From a virus: a stretch of DNA of 27,799 nt. Under the pieces are notes generated by a model. It had not been told where the DNA came from and ran no database searches. It saw only the letters and a program-made list of their open reading frames with translations. The position numbers and the translations under genes were made by a program. Positions 8,659-15,874 of the stretch are shown one piece after another (within the stretch, counting starts at the first letter, position 1; every line of letters starts with the position of its first letter). The stretch lies in the IMG/VR virus record IMGVR_UViG_3300036781_000068, positions 1 to 27,799 of that record. One strand, given 5' to 3'.

Positions 8659-9435
8659 CTATAGGATTACTGCTTTCATCACGCATCGGCAATTGATCGC
8701 CTCTCCGGGATGAACCGGCCCGAGGCCGTCGTCAAAATCGTGGCCCTTGGCAAGAGAATATCGCTTCCCGGAAAAGGACACATGGGGAGGGCGTGGAACT
8801 TTCCCGCCGGCCGAATGAAGCCATATCGCTTCGGTTATGCCCAATCCGAGATAGCGCGTGCGCGTCATGACGGCGGTGGCCTTGGCGCACTGGTCGCGGG
8901 CAATGAGCGCAGCGCGGCGTTTGGTCACGCCAGCCTGGTCCTGCAATCCCTTGGCGAGCGATCCCAAATCTCCCCCGCGCGAAACACTCTGCATCGTGAG
9001 CGTCTTGACCTGATCCATATATCGATCAGGGATGGATTTGATCAGTCCAACGTTTTCCAGAAACACGGCCTGATACGCATCATTCATGGCCTTGGTCGCC
9101 TTGAACTTCACCGTCAGACCGGCTTTCCGCATATCGGCCTTTAGTGTGCGGTCGACACGATCCTTTGCCGCCGTAGCGAAATACGCTGCCAGGCGAGGGG
9201 ATAGTTCATCGAACTCCGCCGCCCATTTGCGCGATAGCTTGTCAACTATTCGAGACAGCGCTCGAGCCGGGGATTCGTCCTGCGCATATACAGCCAACTC
9301 GGGCGTATTGGCTTTGTAGCCGCGCGCAATCTCGCGCTCGACATCGCGCGTCATCCGCTCAATCGGTCGTATCATCCGAGCCTCATAGGCATCGCGTAGC
9401 GCGGCAGAGGGTCGGACCGGCCCGATTTCTGCCAT
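8659..9435 (-). CDS. Head morphogenesis protein, Mu F / SPP1 gp7 family
   Basis: A minor head protein of 258 residues in the Mu gpF / SPP1 gp7 family. The C-terminal HPGEAINCRCVMKAVI is the family hallmark (a CRC motif after a proline-glycine turn). The middle KRRAALIARDQCAKATAVMTRTRYLGLGI is also characteristic. I place the start at 9435 (MAEIGPVRP) rather than the further upstream ATG at 9504: the longer version overlaps a small membrane-protein gene through its whole length, whereas 9435 lies 1 nt beyond that gene's stop. The protein is expected inside the procapsid at the portal vertex and follows the portal gene here. Confidence 0.82.
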   Translation of the reverse strand: MAEIGPVRPSAALRDAYEARMIRPIERMTRDVEREIARGYKANTPELAVYAQDESPARALSRIVDKLSRKWAAEFDELSPRLAAYFATAAKDRVDRTLKADMRKAGLTVKFKATKAMNDAYQAVFLENVGLIKSIPDRYMDQVKTLTMQSVSRGGDLGSLAKGLQDQAGVTKRRAALIARDQCAKATAVMTRTRYLGLGITEAIWLHSAGGKVPRPPHVSFSGKRYSLAKGHDFDDGLGPVHPGEAINCRCVMKAVIL

Positions 9436-9436
9436 G

Positions 9437-9607
9437 TCAACTGCGCCAGATGCCCGGCGCAATAGCGTTGGCCACGACCAACGTCGCCAGAATTGCCGCG
9501 ACAATCCAGACGATGTTGCGAGCGCGAGGGTTCATATCGATGTTGGAAACAATCCACGCAAAAACAGCGATCATCGCCAAAATGGCTAGTGTATATGAGA
9601 TTGGCAT
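9437..9607 (-). CDS. Small two-helix membrane protein
   Basis: A 56-residue ORF filling the gap between portal and head-morphogenesis genes. It has two hydrophobic stretches, TLAILAMIAVFAWIV (about residues 6-20) and IVWIVAAILATLVVANAIA (about 32-50), separated by a short basic loop (NPRARN). CGGAG about 10 nt upstream of the ATG serves as ribosome binding site and overlaps the portal stop. The topology would fit a class II holin, but no endolysin is in sight, so that is only a possibility. The clean fit between neighbours and the membrane pattern make it a likely real gene. Confidence 0.62.
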   Translation of the reverse strand: MPISYTLAILAMIAVFAWIVSNIDMNPRARNIVWIVAAILATLVVANAIAPGIWRS

Positions 9608-9612
9608 ATCAA

Positions 9613-11148
9613 TTACTCCGCTGCGGCTGGTTCATCATCGGCCGTTTGATCGTTATCGTTGCTGGCCCCGTCATCCAGAATAGGCGGTTCGCCTGATAGG
9701 TCGACGCCGTGATACAAGCTGGCCTCATCCTCTTGGATACGCTCGCGCGCCTCTTCCGGGCTGACGATACCACCAGCCACGTAGATGCTGTCCGTCTCGG
9801 CTTCCAGCTTGTTGATCTCGGCGCGCTCTTTCTCGGTCATCTCCCATAGCGGCGGGAAAATGAACGTGATGCCGGAATCGATTTCATCCCACAGCGTCAA
9901 CTGCGCGATGTCGATGAGGCGCTTGAGGTTAGGGCGATAGACCTTTTCCTGATACGCGTTGACATCGGCGTAGAACGAACGGGTTTCACCCTCACTCGAT
10001 GCGTTAAGGCCAGTGGGGGTGACTTGCAGAAGGATCGATAGCGGAATACGCGCGGCGGATGCCATTTGCTCCTGCGACTGCGATTGCAGCGCATCCAGCC
10101 CAGACAGTGGAACGGCGACGCTTTCCACTTCCTCGCTATTCTTGTCGATCGCCCATGCGCCGCGGTTACTGCGCATCTTGTTCATTAAGTCGACGCGCAT
10201 GAAAACATCGTCGCCGCAATCGCCGGTCATGACGTTTTCCATATTCGTCTTAAACACGATGACGGAGAATGAATTGATCATATCACTGACCGACTGGCGC
10301 GTGCGCAACCAGTTGTCGACATAAGGCTTGACGAGTTGCGTCATCGACATGCCACCGAACGCATAGGCTGGCTTAAGGATGTCCGGCACTTCGTTGCCGA
10401 CGAACGTCAGCATGCGCGTATCGGACACCGTCTTGCCGAAAATATACCAGGCATCCGGCTTGTAATAATTCGGTGCCAACGGATTCGTGCTTTCGTAGAC
10501 GCCCGGATAGCTCCACATCGGCTCCACGACCTTGAGGCGCTTGAGCGGGCGCTTCTTGCTGATCTTGCCGGCATCCATGATCAGCGGCTTGGTCAACTCG
10601 TCATCGCGATCAAAGTCGTCAAAATCTAGGAATATCTGCGCGCGCCCGAAAAACGCGTCGTGCGTCGTGGCCTCGCGGAACGCAGCAAGCGCGCCGATCT
10701 CGGTCAGGAAGTCGTTTAGCTTGCCGACCTTCTCTTCGTCGCCCTTGAGCTCCCAGCCTTTGCGGGTAGCGTGCTCTGCCCAGATCGAGGCGATGTGGCG
10801 ATATTCCGCGCGCTGCGATAGCTCGGCGAGATACGGAAATCCGAGGAACGCCAGCCCCTCATGGAATAGCCCCTGCATTGCCCACGTCGCCAGTCCTCCG
10901 ACGCCGGGAAGGCATGATGGCAATCCCGCACTATCCATTGCCAAACCAGCCGGCAACACGCCGGGATAGGGCTTTGGTCGAGCGAATATCTGCGACGCCT
11001 GCGGTACGGCTTGACCGGTGCGGCTGGCTTCCCATAGAGCCGCCTGACTGATTTTCATGCCGCCCTCAGCTTCGGGCTCAGGTGATCGGACAGCATCCAT
11101 CGCGACGCCGCGCATCAGCCATTTAGCGAAGCGGGTGCGGATGCTCAT
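9613..11148 (-). CDS. Portal protein, DUF1073 family
   Basis: A 511-residue protein of the DUF1073 (Acb1-like) portal family. Recognisable parts are YRHIASIWAEHATRKGWEL, FGRAQIFLDFDDFDRDD, the wing region LKVVEPMWSYPGVYE, and the C-terminal LSILLQVTPTGLNASSEGETRSFY, the segment most conserved in this family. The last 60 residues are acidic and probably flexible (EASNDNDQTADDEPAAAE type ending). The ATG at 11148 overlaps the preceding stop by 4 nt (ATGA). It lies directly after the terminase block, as expected for a portal. It should form the dodecameric ring at the packaging vertex; that role is family knowledge. Confidence 0.85.
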   Translation of the reverse strand: MSIRTRFAKWLMRGVAMDAVRSPEPEAEGGMKISQAALWEASRTGQAVPQASQIFARPKPYPGVLPAGLAMDSAGLPSCLPGVGGLATWAMQGLFHEGLAFLGFPYLAELSQRAEYRHIASIWAEHATRKGWELKGDEEKVGKLNDFLTEIGALAAFREATTHDAFFGRAQIFLDFDDFDRDDELTKPLIMDAGKISKKRPLKRLKVVEPMWSYPGVYESTNPLAPNYYKPDAWYIFGKTVSDTRMLTFVGNEVPDILKPAYAFGGMSMTQLVKPYVDNWLRTRQSVSDMINSFSVIVFKTNMENVMTGDCGDDVFMRVDLMNKMRSNRGAWAIDKNSEEVESVAVPLSGLDALQSQSQEQMASAARIPLSILLQVTPTGLNASSEGETRSFYADVNAYQEKVYRPNLKRLIDIAQLTLWDEIDSGITFIFPPLWEMTEKERAEINKLEAETDSIYVAGGIVSPEEARERIQEDEASLYHGVDLSGEPPILDDGASNDNDQTADDEPAAAE

Positions 11149-11378
11149 CGTTCATTCTTCCCCATCGTGCCATCCGGACCCATGCGAAGCGCTTGCTCCA
11201 TGCCGTAATCAGTCAGGCTGATCTCGCGATCGTCATCAGATCCTCGCGACTGAACATAGCCGCGATTGATGGCCGTGGAAATCTCATCGATGCTCGCCCA
11301 TCGCGTGCCCTTGACCCAAACGCTTGGCTTCATCTGCGAAACGAGAAAGCGGATGCCCTGGTCAGCGAAGGGGATCAT
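11145..11378 (-). CDS. Small hypothetical protein upstream of portal
   Basis: A 77-residue protein of unknown function. I choose the start at 11378 (MIPFADQGIR) because GGGAG sits about 6 nt ahead of it, whereas a possible upstream ATG at 11408 has no ribosome binding site. The central part, WVKGTRWASIDEISTAINRGYVQSRG, could form a small winged-helix-like fold, followed by DDREISLTDYGMEQALRMG, which resembles the C-terminal beta-wing of MarR-like proteins, but this is a weak impression. The stop overlaps the portal ATG by 4 nt, and its 5' end overlaps a small membrane-protein gene by 17 nt. Confidence 0.55.
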   Translation of the reverse strand: MIPFADQGIRFLVSQMKPSVWVKGTRWASIDEISTAINRGYVQSRGSDDDREISLTDYGMEQALRMGPDGTMGKNER

Positions 11379-11490
11379 GATCGCTCCCGTTGAACAACTC
11401 ATCTGCATGGTCGTGGGCAGCGCGCAGATACGCGACGACTAGCAACGCCAGTGGGATTGATACCCCAATCCATATCGCAATCCACCACAT
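11362..11490 (-). CDS. Small single-helix membrane protein between terminase and portal
   Basis: A 42-residue ORF that starts within the terminase stop (TGATG overlap) and carries a strong ribosome binding site, GGAGG, 8 nt upstream. The N-terminal half is a membrane helix, [22 protein letters not shown], followed by a short polar tail. Its length, coupling to the terminase stop and ribosome binding site make expression likely. The gene is short enough to be missed by routine prediction. The role is unknown; nothing in its sequence identifies it as a holin or spanin. Confidence 0.55.
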   Translation of the reverse strand: MWWIAIWIGVSIPLALLVVAYLRAAHDHADELFNGSDHDPLR

Positions 11491-13025
11491 CACGCCGCCT
11501 CCAATGCCGCTGCGCTGATCTGCATAGGACGCTGACCAGGTGCGAACGCCATGATAAGCGCGTCGGCGCAGTTTGGCGAGGGCTGGGGGCCGCCGATGCG
11601 ATTTGGCTTGGCCAAGTCCGCTTTCGATTCCACCTTAACCTTGCCGGAATTGTCATAGTCGCGGCGCGGCGTCGCGAGCTCATCGACCAGCAACATCAGA
11701 TTGGCCATCTCGCTCGACAAGAATATCAGGTCAGCGGGATCGACCTTGAGCGGAGGTGGCGGCAAGCCATTCTTCTCCGCCTCACGAAACGCTTGCACCG
11801 CATTGAATGTATTTCGGAACAGGTTGGCGACATGCCACCACGATTGCGCCTTGAGATTGGCGAACATGTCCTGATTTTTCTTGCGGGTGCGCGCATAGAC
11901 GCCGTCCGGTTGCCACACTTTGCCGCCAGCGTTGAACCCCTTATGCCGCACGTTATAGGCGGATGGCCGGCCGTAATCGTCCTGACGATTGAACGCGTTG
12001 ATATGCGATCCCACAGTAGCACCGACGCCGATGTCATCGTAAATCAGTTGAGCACCGCGCTGACCGGCCGCATTCCATGCCCGTTGCGAGGATTTTAGGC
12101 CCTCGTTCTCTTGCGCCTTCCACAGATCGGACCATGAGACGAGCTGGCCATGCGCGTAGATCATCGCGCACTTATCCTTACCCTTGTCCGCAACGTCGAA
12201 GCCGACACGATCCCAGCCAGTCGGCTCTATGCCGAGCAGGATGTGCGCATCGATCGCGGCCATGACCCACGAGCGCTTGATGATAGCGTCGTCGTCGTCG
12301 GAGCGAGGAACGCCTAGATAGACGTGCTCATATTCCTCCAAATCCTCTTGTTTGGCATCCTCGATCAGATCTCGCATGGTTTGCGAGAGGAACGGATTTT
12401 CATCGTAGTTTATGGTTCGGATCAACGTGCCGCGCGGCGGATTGATCACAAACCTCTTCCATACGAAGTCGGTCGCAAGCTGAGGATTAAAGATGATGAA
12501 GAACTGCGATGCCTCGCTGCGCAATGTCGGATTAAGTACCCGCCACTGATCCTCGGTCAGCGCATGGCCTTCCTCAATCCAGCAGATATCCACGCCCTCG
12601 GTGCCGCGAATTTCATTGATGTGGCGCCACAGTCCGTAGAATATGAACTCACTACCAGTGCGGCGATGGACGATGCTGTTTTCAAGGATCTTGAACTCGG
12701 ACAGCAAGCCAAACCGAATGATCGTATTTTTGATAATGGTGTAGACTGAATCAGCTATCCGCGCCTGAAATTGTCTCACGCAGAGAACTTTTACCTTGTA
12801 GCGCTGCGCCAGAAACACCGCGAAGCCGGCCGCGTCCCACGTTTTGGAACTCGACCGACCTCCGTAGAGCACGCGGTTGCGGACCTTCTCGCCCTTTTCA
12901 TTGACGGGCGCAGTCCAGAAAGGCTTGAGGATCGGATTTAGCGTTGGTCCGCCATTGTGCCCGATAGGTGCGGGCAGCAATTGTTCTGGTTGAAGCGGTT
13001 CGCTAAATCCGACCGATGGGGACAT
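11490..13025 (-). CDS. terL: Terminase large subunit (ATPase-nuclease)
   Basis: A 511-residue packaging motor. The ATPase shows a Walker A-like GGRSSSKT at residues 55-62 and Walker B with the catalytic glutamates in DICWIEEG at 146-153. The nuclease domain shows the metal-binding aspartates in GFDVADKG (about 275-282), YDDIGVGA (about 329) and the C-terminal PNCADAL (about 484-490). The pattern is that of the PBSX/Terminase_3 group. The start lies 3 nt after the repeat-protein stop; only a weak ribosome binding site precedes it. It would work with the small terminase at 14019-14462 and dock on the portal. Confidence 0.92.
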   Translation of the reverse strand: MSPSVGFSEPLQPEQLLPAPIGHNGGPTLNPILKPFWTAPVNEKGEKVRNRVLYGGRSSSKTWDAAGFAVFLAQRYKVKVLCVRQFQARIADSVYTIIKNTIIRFGLLSEFKILENSIVHRRTGSEFIFYGLWRHINEIRGTEGVDICWIEEGHALTEDQWRVLNPTLRSEASQFFIIFNPQLATDFVWKRFVINPPRGTLIRTINYDENPFLSQTMRDLIEDAKQEDLEEYEHVYLGVPRSDDDDAIIKRSWVMAAIDAHILLGIEPTGWDRVGFDVADKGKDKCAMIYAHGQLVSWSDLWKAQENEGLKSSQRAWNAAGQRGAQLIYDDIGVGATVGSHINAFNRQDDYGRPSAYNVRHKGFNAGGKVWQPDGVYARTRKKNQDMFANLKAQSWWHVANLFRNTFNAVQAFREAEKNGLPPPPLKVDPADLIFLSSEMANLMLLVDELATPRRDYDNSGKVKVESKADLAKPNRIGGPQPSPNCADALIMAFAPGQRPMQISAAALEAA

Positions 13026-13028
13026 AAT

Positions 13029-13808
13029 TTATCCGCTGTAGTCGGTGATCGGATATTTAGCGATCACTTCGCTCGGATTAGCGAAACCGAACATGGGCAG
13101 AAATACGAACTCGCCATTTTCATGCTCGCACATCCACTTGATGCCGGCCATTTCGGCTACGGCACAGAATCCAACGTCCCATGCGTCCCATGCGTCCCAT
13201 GCGGCCCATGCGTCCCGTGCGTCCCGTGCGGCCCATGCGGCCCATGCGTCCCGTGCGTCCCGTGCGGCCCATGCGGCCCATGCGTCCCATGCGGCCCATG
13301 CGTCCCGTGCGTCCCGTGCGGCCCATGCGTCCCGTGCGTCCCGTGCGGCCCGTGCGTCCCGTGCGGCCCGTGCGGCCCATGCGTCCCGTGCGGCCCGTGC
13401 GTCCCTCCACTCCTCAATAGTCATGGCATCGAAATGCCACCAGATGGACAGGACCGCCTTGGCGTTAGGACCAAGGATGGCTTCGGGATTGGTCAGCACA
13501 ATGCCGGGAGCGCCGTCCACGGTATCGTTGATATTGCGGAGTAGGATGGCGTGCGAGATGCTGATATTGAGCAGCTTGGCCGTTTCCAGATCGGCATCTG
13601 CTTGCGCCGCATCCATCAACCGGCGCGGCGACCAGCCGCCCATGAGATGCAGAACTTGGCCTTGGGCGCACATGCAGCCGATATCAGCGGGCGGCGCTTC
13701 ACCATCGCCGTCATAGGCGCTCTTGTCGATCAGCTTGCCTTTGTAGGGGTGGCCTTCGGGGCCATTCCAGCGGTCGAGAATTTCGGCGATGTCGGGGGTA
13801 GTGGTCAT
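13029..13808 (-). CDS. Protein with a 26-unit Trp/Arg-Asp/Ala-Ala repeat
   Basis: A 259-residue protein with three parts. Residues 1-130 are globular ([18 protein letters not shown], then [17 protein letters not shown]), a pattern seen in uncharacterised phage proteins. The next 78 residues are an uninterrupted series of three-residue units, each Trp or Arg, then Asp or Ala, then Ala, encoded by a 9-bp tandem array. The C-terminal 45 residues ([20 protein letters not shown]) are globular again. The repeat should form a long alanine-rich helix. Two ATGs occur in tandem; the second, at 13808, sits 15 nt downstream of the first base of the GAGCGAGGAA motif, as at other sites. Function is unknown. 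Confidence 0.75.
   Translation of the reverse strand: MTTTPDIAEILDRWNGPEGHPYKGKLIDKSAYDGDGEAPPADIGCMCAQGQVLHLMGGWSPRRLMDAAQADADLETAKLLNISISHAILLRNINDTVDGAPGIVLTNPEAILGPNAKAVLSIWWHFDAMTIEEWRDARAARDAWAARAARDARAARDARDAWAARDARDAWAAWDAWAAWAARDARDAWAAWAARDARDAWAAWDAWDAWDVGFCAVAEMAGIKWMCEHENGEFVFLPMFGFANPSEVIAKYPITDYSG
13174..13407 (-). repeat. 9-bp tandem array with two binary positions (about 26 units)
   Basis: On the plus strand the array reads as back-to-back 9-mers gcgtcccat, gcggcccat, gcgtcccgt and gcggcccgt, with only two variable positions: t or g at base 4 and a or g at base 8. I count 26 consecutive units, the outermost two degenerate (acgtcccat at the left, gcgtccctc at the right). On the coding minus strand these positions choose Asp or Ala and Trp or Arg. 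All other bases, including silent third positions, are constant, so the array most likely expanded recently by slippage or recombination. Confidence 0.95.
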
Positions 13809-13987
13809 CATTTTTCCTCGCTCTTTGGTAAACCTGATTTAGCGATCTCGCGCAACTCGACGGCAAGAGGTTTGTCGTTTCCGTCCAATCTAACGATGAT
13901 CCGATTCAGCGCATCACGCATGTTTTCGATCATCGTTGACCGGCGAACCTGAAACGCCTTTTGTCGCTCTGTGTTAGATAACGCCAT
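13808..13987 (-). CDS. Small basic phage protein (ERQ-type N-terminus)
   Basis: A 59-residue ORF between the small terminase and the repeat protein. The N-terminus, SNTERQKAFQVRRSTM, is close to a pattern seen at the start of many short phage proteins (an ERQ plus basic helix). The rest, MIENMRDALNRIIVRLDG and LAVELREIAKSG, looks helical. Its stop TGA overlaps the start of the repeat-protein gene, and its last codons contain the GAGCGAGGAA motif serving that gene. No ribosome binding site precedes its own ATG; instead a TTGACG element and a duplicated TATAAAC lie just upstream, so the transcript may be nearly leaderless. Confidence 0.65.
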   Translation of the reverse strand: MALSNTERQKAFQVRRSTMIENMRDALNRIIVRLDGNDKPLAVELREIAKSGLPKSEEK

Positions 13988-13993
13988 GCCGTC

Positions 13994-14016
13994 CGTTTAT
14001 AACGGCGTTTATAACG
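13994..14016. repeat. Direct repeat CGTTTATAACG x2
   Basis: The 11-mer CGTTTATAACG occurs twice, at 13994-14004 and 14006-14016, with a 12-bp period. It fills the short gap between the stop of the small terminase and the ATG of the 59-residue gene. On the minus strand the units read CGTTATAAACG, each carrying a TATAAA that could act as a -10 element, with TTGACG just upstream at 14022-14017 (spacing 15 to the second TATAAA, or 17 if TAAACG is used). It could be an operator or promoter for the late operon. Confidence 0.6.
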
Positions 14017-14018
14017 CG

Positions 14019-14462
14019 TCAATCCTCTTTCGTCGGCTGCGCGTAGAAATCCTCCAGCCCCTTGGGGGACATGGTGCCGTCCGAACTGGTCAGGTCGAGC
14101 TTGTCGCCGAAGTCCTTAGGCGCGCGCTTGCCGCTCTCCCACTTGATGGTATCGGCGATTACGCGGGCCTGATCAGGAGCGAGCACTCCGCTACGGACTT
14201 GTTCCCGTACATCTCGTATTTTGTCAGCAACACTATGCCCTTGGTCCTCGCGTGCGCGGGTGTAGTTTTCTCTAAACGCAGGAATATCCCTTCTCCACCG
14301 GTAAACCGTCGAGAGCGAAGGCATATCATCCTCGCGGCATATCTCGGACAGGCTGCACTCATCAGCGGCCAAGCGATCGCAGATGATCGTGGCGATTTCG
14401 TCGCTGTACGTTAGGGGGCGTCCGATAGGTGCGCTGGCAGGAATGATCTCTTGTTCGGACAT
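14019..14462 (-). CDS. terS: Terminase small subunit, Sf6-like
   Basis: A 147-residue protein with the layout of Sf6-type small terminases: an N-terminal helix-turn-helix segment (YSDEIATIICDRLAADECSLSEIC, then MPSLSTVYRWRRD), the conserved FRENYTRAREDQ helix, and KWESGKRAPKDFGDKLDLTS, a near-diagnostic closing stretch. It should bind the packaging site on the DNA and regulate the large subunit. AAGGAA lies 6 nt before the ATG at 14462. It is separated from the large subunit by two genes, the 59-residue ORF and the repeat protein, an arrangement also seen in other phages. Confidence 0.85.
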   Translation of the reverse strand: MSEQEIIPASAPIGRPLTYSDEIATIICDRLAADECSLSEICREDDMPSLSTVYRWRRDIPAFRENYTRAREDQGHSVADKIRDVREQVRSGVLAPDQARVIADTIKWESGKRAPKDFGDKLDLTSSDGTMSPKGLEDFYAQPTKED

Positions 14463-14464
14463 GA

Positions 14465-14620
14465 TTATTCCTTGGTCGATCCGCCGCCAGCATTGGGAGG
14501 TGATCCCAGCTTTCCAGCCTTTGGCCTGTATCCCGAACCGCCGCGCGGTGAATTGCTATCGGCAATCAGCATTGCAGCGATAATGATTGAGGCAGCGAGG
14601 CCGATCATATCCCAGGTCAC
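14465..14620 (-). CDS. Small single-helix membrane protein upstream of terminase
   Basis: A 51-residue ORF if the GTG at 14620 is used (47 if the ATG at 14608 is used). The GTG overlaps the stop of the preceding gene (GTGA). A clear membrane helix, MIGLAASIIIAAMLIA, is followed by a Gly/Pro/Ser-rich polar tail. It fills the space between the Cys-rich gene and the small terminase exactly. I recognise no family. Expression is inferred from the packing and membrane pattern; there is only a weak ribosome binding site. Confidence 0.5.
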   Translation of the reverse strand: MTWDMIGLAASIIIAAMLIADSNSPRGGSGYRPKAGKLGSPPNAGGGSTKE

Positions 14621-14823
14621 TTAATCACCATAGGTCTGCGAGGGCAGATAGGCCCCATACACGTTTTTTCCGACCCTGGCGGACAGACGCAGCCAAATCC
14701 CATCCTCATCGGCGGCGCCTGTTCGGCAAGCTGCATTAGGCATGGGCATAGCGGCTCTCCATTTTGCGGACCCATGCACGCACATGCATGGGCATCGCCG
14801 GAATAGGTTATACCATTCGTCAT
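14617..14823 (-). CDS. Cys-rich 68-residue hypothetical protein
   Basis: A 68-residue protein with eight cysteines at residues 14, 16, 26, 28, 45, 47, 55 and 60, six of them in three CxC pairs (ACACMGPQ, LCPCL, GCVCPPG), and a related TCMGPIC near the end. The ATG at 14823 overlaps the upstream stop by 4 nt (ATGA) and AAAGG sits just upstream, so I prefer this start to the in-frame ATG at 14928, which would lie deep in the neighbouring gene. The pattern suggests a small metal-binding protein; zinc is plausible. I know no family for it. Confidence 0.58.
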   Translation of the reverse strand: MTNGITYSGDAHACACMGPQNGEPLCPCLMQLAEQAPPMRMGFGCVCPPGSEKTCMGPICPRRPMVIK

Positions 14824-15215
14824 GCCTTTGATCCGATGCCCAGATGCTCTTTCGCGTCGTACCAAGCCTTCGTGCGAAGCGAGCGCTTGGATGCCTCGCG
14901 GATCGTCTCTGCGAACTCTGTGTCGCATTTGCTATCGAGGGGTGGAACCTTGCGAAACGACATTGCCGCCCACCAATTTTGCGGGTCGCCATTGAAGCGC
15001 AAATACCAGCCGTCGCCGAATGAGCAGCGCGCGGGCTCAACGTCGACAACCTTGAGCGTATCGCCCTTTTCAGGGCCGTTGAAATTGATCCCGTCAGGAT
15101 CGGTCATCCAAGGGCCAGCGAAGATGCACTCGGCCAAGTCGCCTGGCATCCAATCCTCGTTGATCGGGCCGGGGGTGAGCGGCTTGGGCTTGCGGGAGAA
15201 TGGCCAGAGTTTCAT
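14820..15215 (-). CDS. Hypothetical protein, possible SH3-like fold
   Basis: A 131-residue protein starting with a basic MKLWPFSRKPKP. The central portion has alternating strands: MPGDLAECIFAGPW, KGDTLKVVDVEP, GWYLRFNGD and NWWAAMSFRKV, a pattern reminiscent of small SH3-like barrels in phage accessory proteins. The C-terminal third is helical (AETIREASKRSLRTKAWYDAKEHLG). The start is fixed by the GAGCGAGGAA motif ending 5 nt before the ATG. It overlaps the upstream stop by 4 nt (ATGA) and its own stop overlaps the Cys-rich gene. Function is unknown. Confidence 0.65.
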   Translation of the reverse strand: MKLWPFSRKPKPLTPGPINEDWMPGDLAECIFAGPWMTDPDGINFNGPEKGDTLKVVDVEPARCSFGDGWYLRFNGDPQNWWAAMSFRKVPPLDSKCDTEFAETIREASKRSLRTKAWYDAKEHLGIGSKA

Positions 15216-15874
15216 TTCGCTTCCTCGCTCAAGGGGTTGATATTATCACTATCGGAAGGGGTTTCCAATGCCCGTTCCTTGGCAAGCATTTCGGCATATT
15301 CGGCGCGGGTCATGATCGATCCGTCCTTAAGTCGGCGCAGCAAGTTTCGGGTGATGGCGATCTCGATCCACTTTTGCGGAACATCGCCGATCGGTTGCCC
15401 GGCCGCAAGATTGTCCAGCCATGTTTCCATCGCGGATTGCAGGAAGCGATTGCATTCGAGCAAGACGGTGGCCTGTTGCGTCGCAGGGGCTCGGTATCCG
15501 TTCAAAATACTCAGGCATTGATGGACGGTCGGAAACCATTGGAGCGTCTGACACGCCTCTCGCGACATGAACGCCAGGGCATCATTCGAATACGATCCGA
15601 GCAAGCTGGTATACACCGCGAACCGCATCTTGGCGCTATCGGTTGACACGTCACGCGATGGCAGCGCCGCATCCATGAACCTGAGATGCTTGGCGAGCTG
15701 ATCGGGCGACGCGGCGGGAGCTCGTGGAGCAGGATTGGCGATGGCCCACTGGCGACCGGATTCGGCTTGCTCAACCGTCAACGGTGGCATCACCACCGGA
15801 CACGCTACGCAGGACCGTGGTCCATCCGCTTTCGCGGCGAGCGATCGAGTTAGCGCCGTTCCGATATTCTCCAT
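15212..15874 (-). CDS. Hypothetical protein downstream of replication gene
   Basis: A 220-residue protein. I place the start at 15874 (MENIGTALTRS) because GGAG lies 11 nt upstream, whereas the further ATG at 15898 has none. A Pro-rich linker (ANPAPRAPAASPDQ) separates a short N-terminal part with SCVACPVV from a helical domain: MRFAVYTSLLGSYSNDALAFM, QWFPTVHQCLSILNGY and WLDNLAAGQPIGDVPQKWIEI. The stop lies inside the next start. The coding region overlaps the 3' end of the replication gene by about 104 nt in another frame. The neighbour suggests a role in replication, perhaps helicase loading, but this is a guess. Confidence 0.6.
   Translation of the reverse strand: MENIGTALTRSLAAKADGPRSCVACPVVMPPLTVEQAESGRQWAIANPAPRAPAASPDQLAKHLRFMDAALPSRDVSTDSAKMRFAVYTSLLGSYSNDALAFMSREACQTLQWFPTVHQCLSILNGYRAPATQQATVLLECNRFLQSAMETWLDNLAAGQPIGDVPQKWIEIAITRNLLRRLKDGSIMTRAEYAEMLAKERALETPSDSDNINPLSEEAK

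Noticed and set aside
13174-13407. CRISPR array or diversity-generating template
   Set aside because: There are no spacers of 20-40 nt between repeats, no cas or reverse transcriptase genes, and the variable bases are not adenine positions of a template repeat.
13120-13420. Several overlapping ORFs of MRPMRP, HGTHGP and MGRTGR type across the repeat array
   Set aside because: The 9-bp periodicity keeps all frames open, so these are automatic shadows. Only the frame continuing into globular flanks on both sides (13029-13808, minus) is a gene.
14621-15049. Minus-strand ORF of 142 codons overlapping the SH3-like and Cys-rich genes
   Set aside because: It overlaps two better supported coupled genes in another frame and has an unstructured Arg/Ser-rich sequence.
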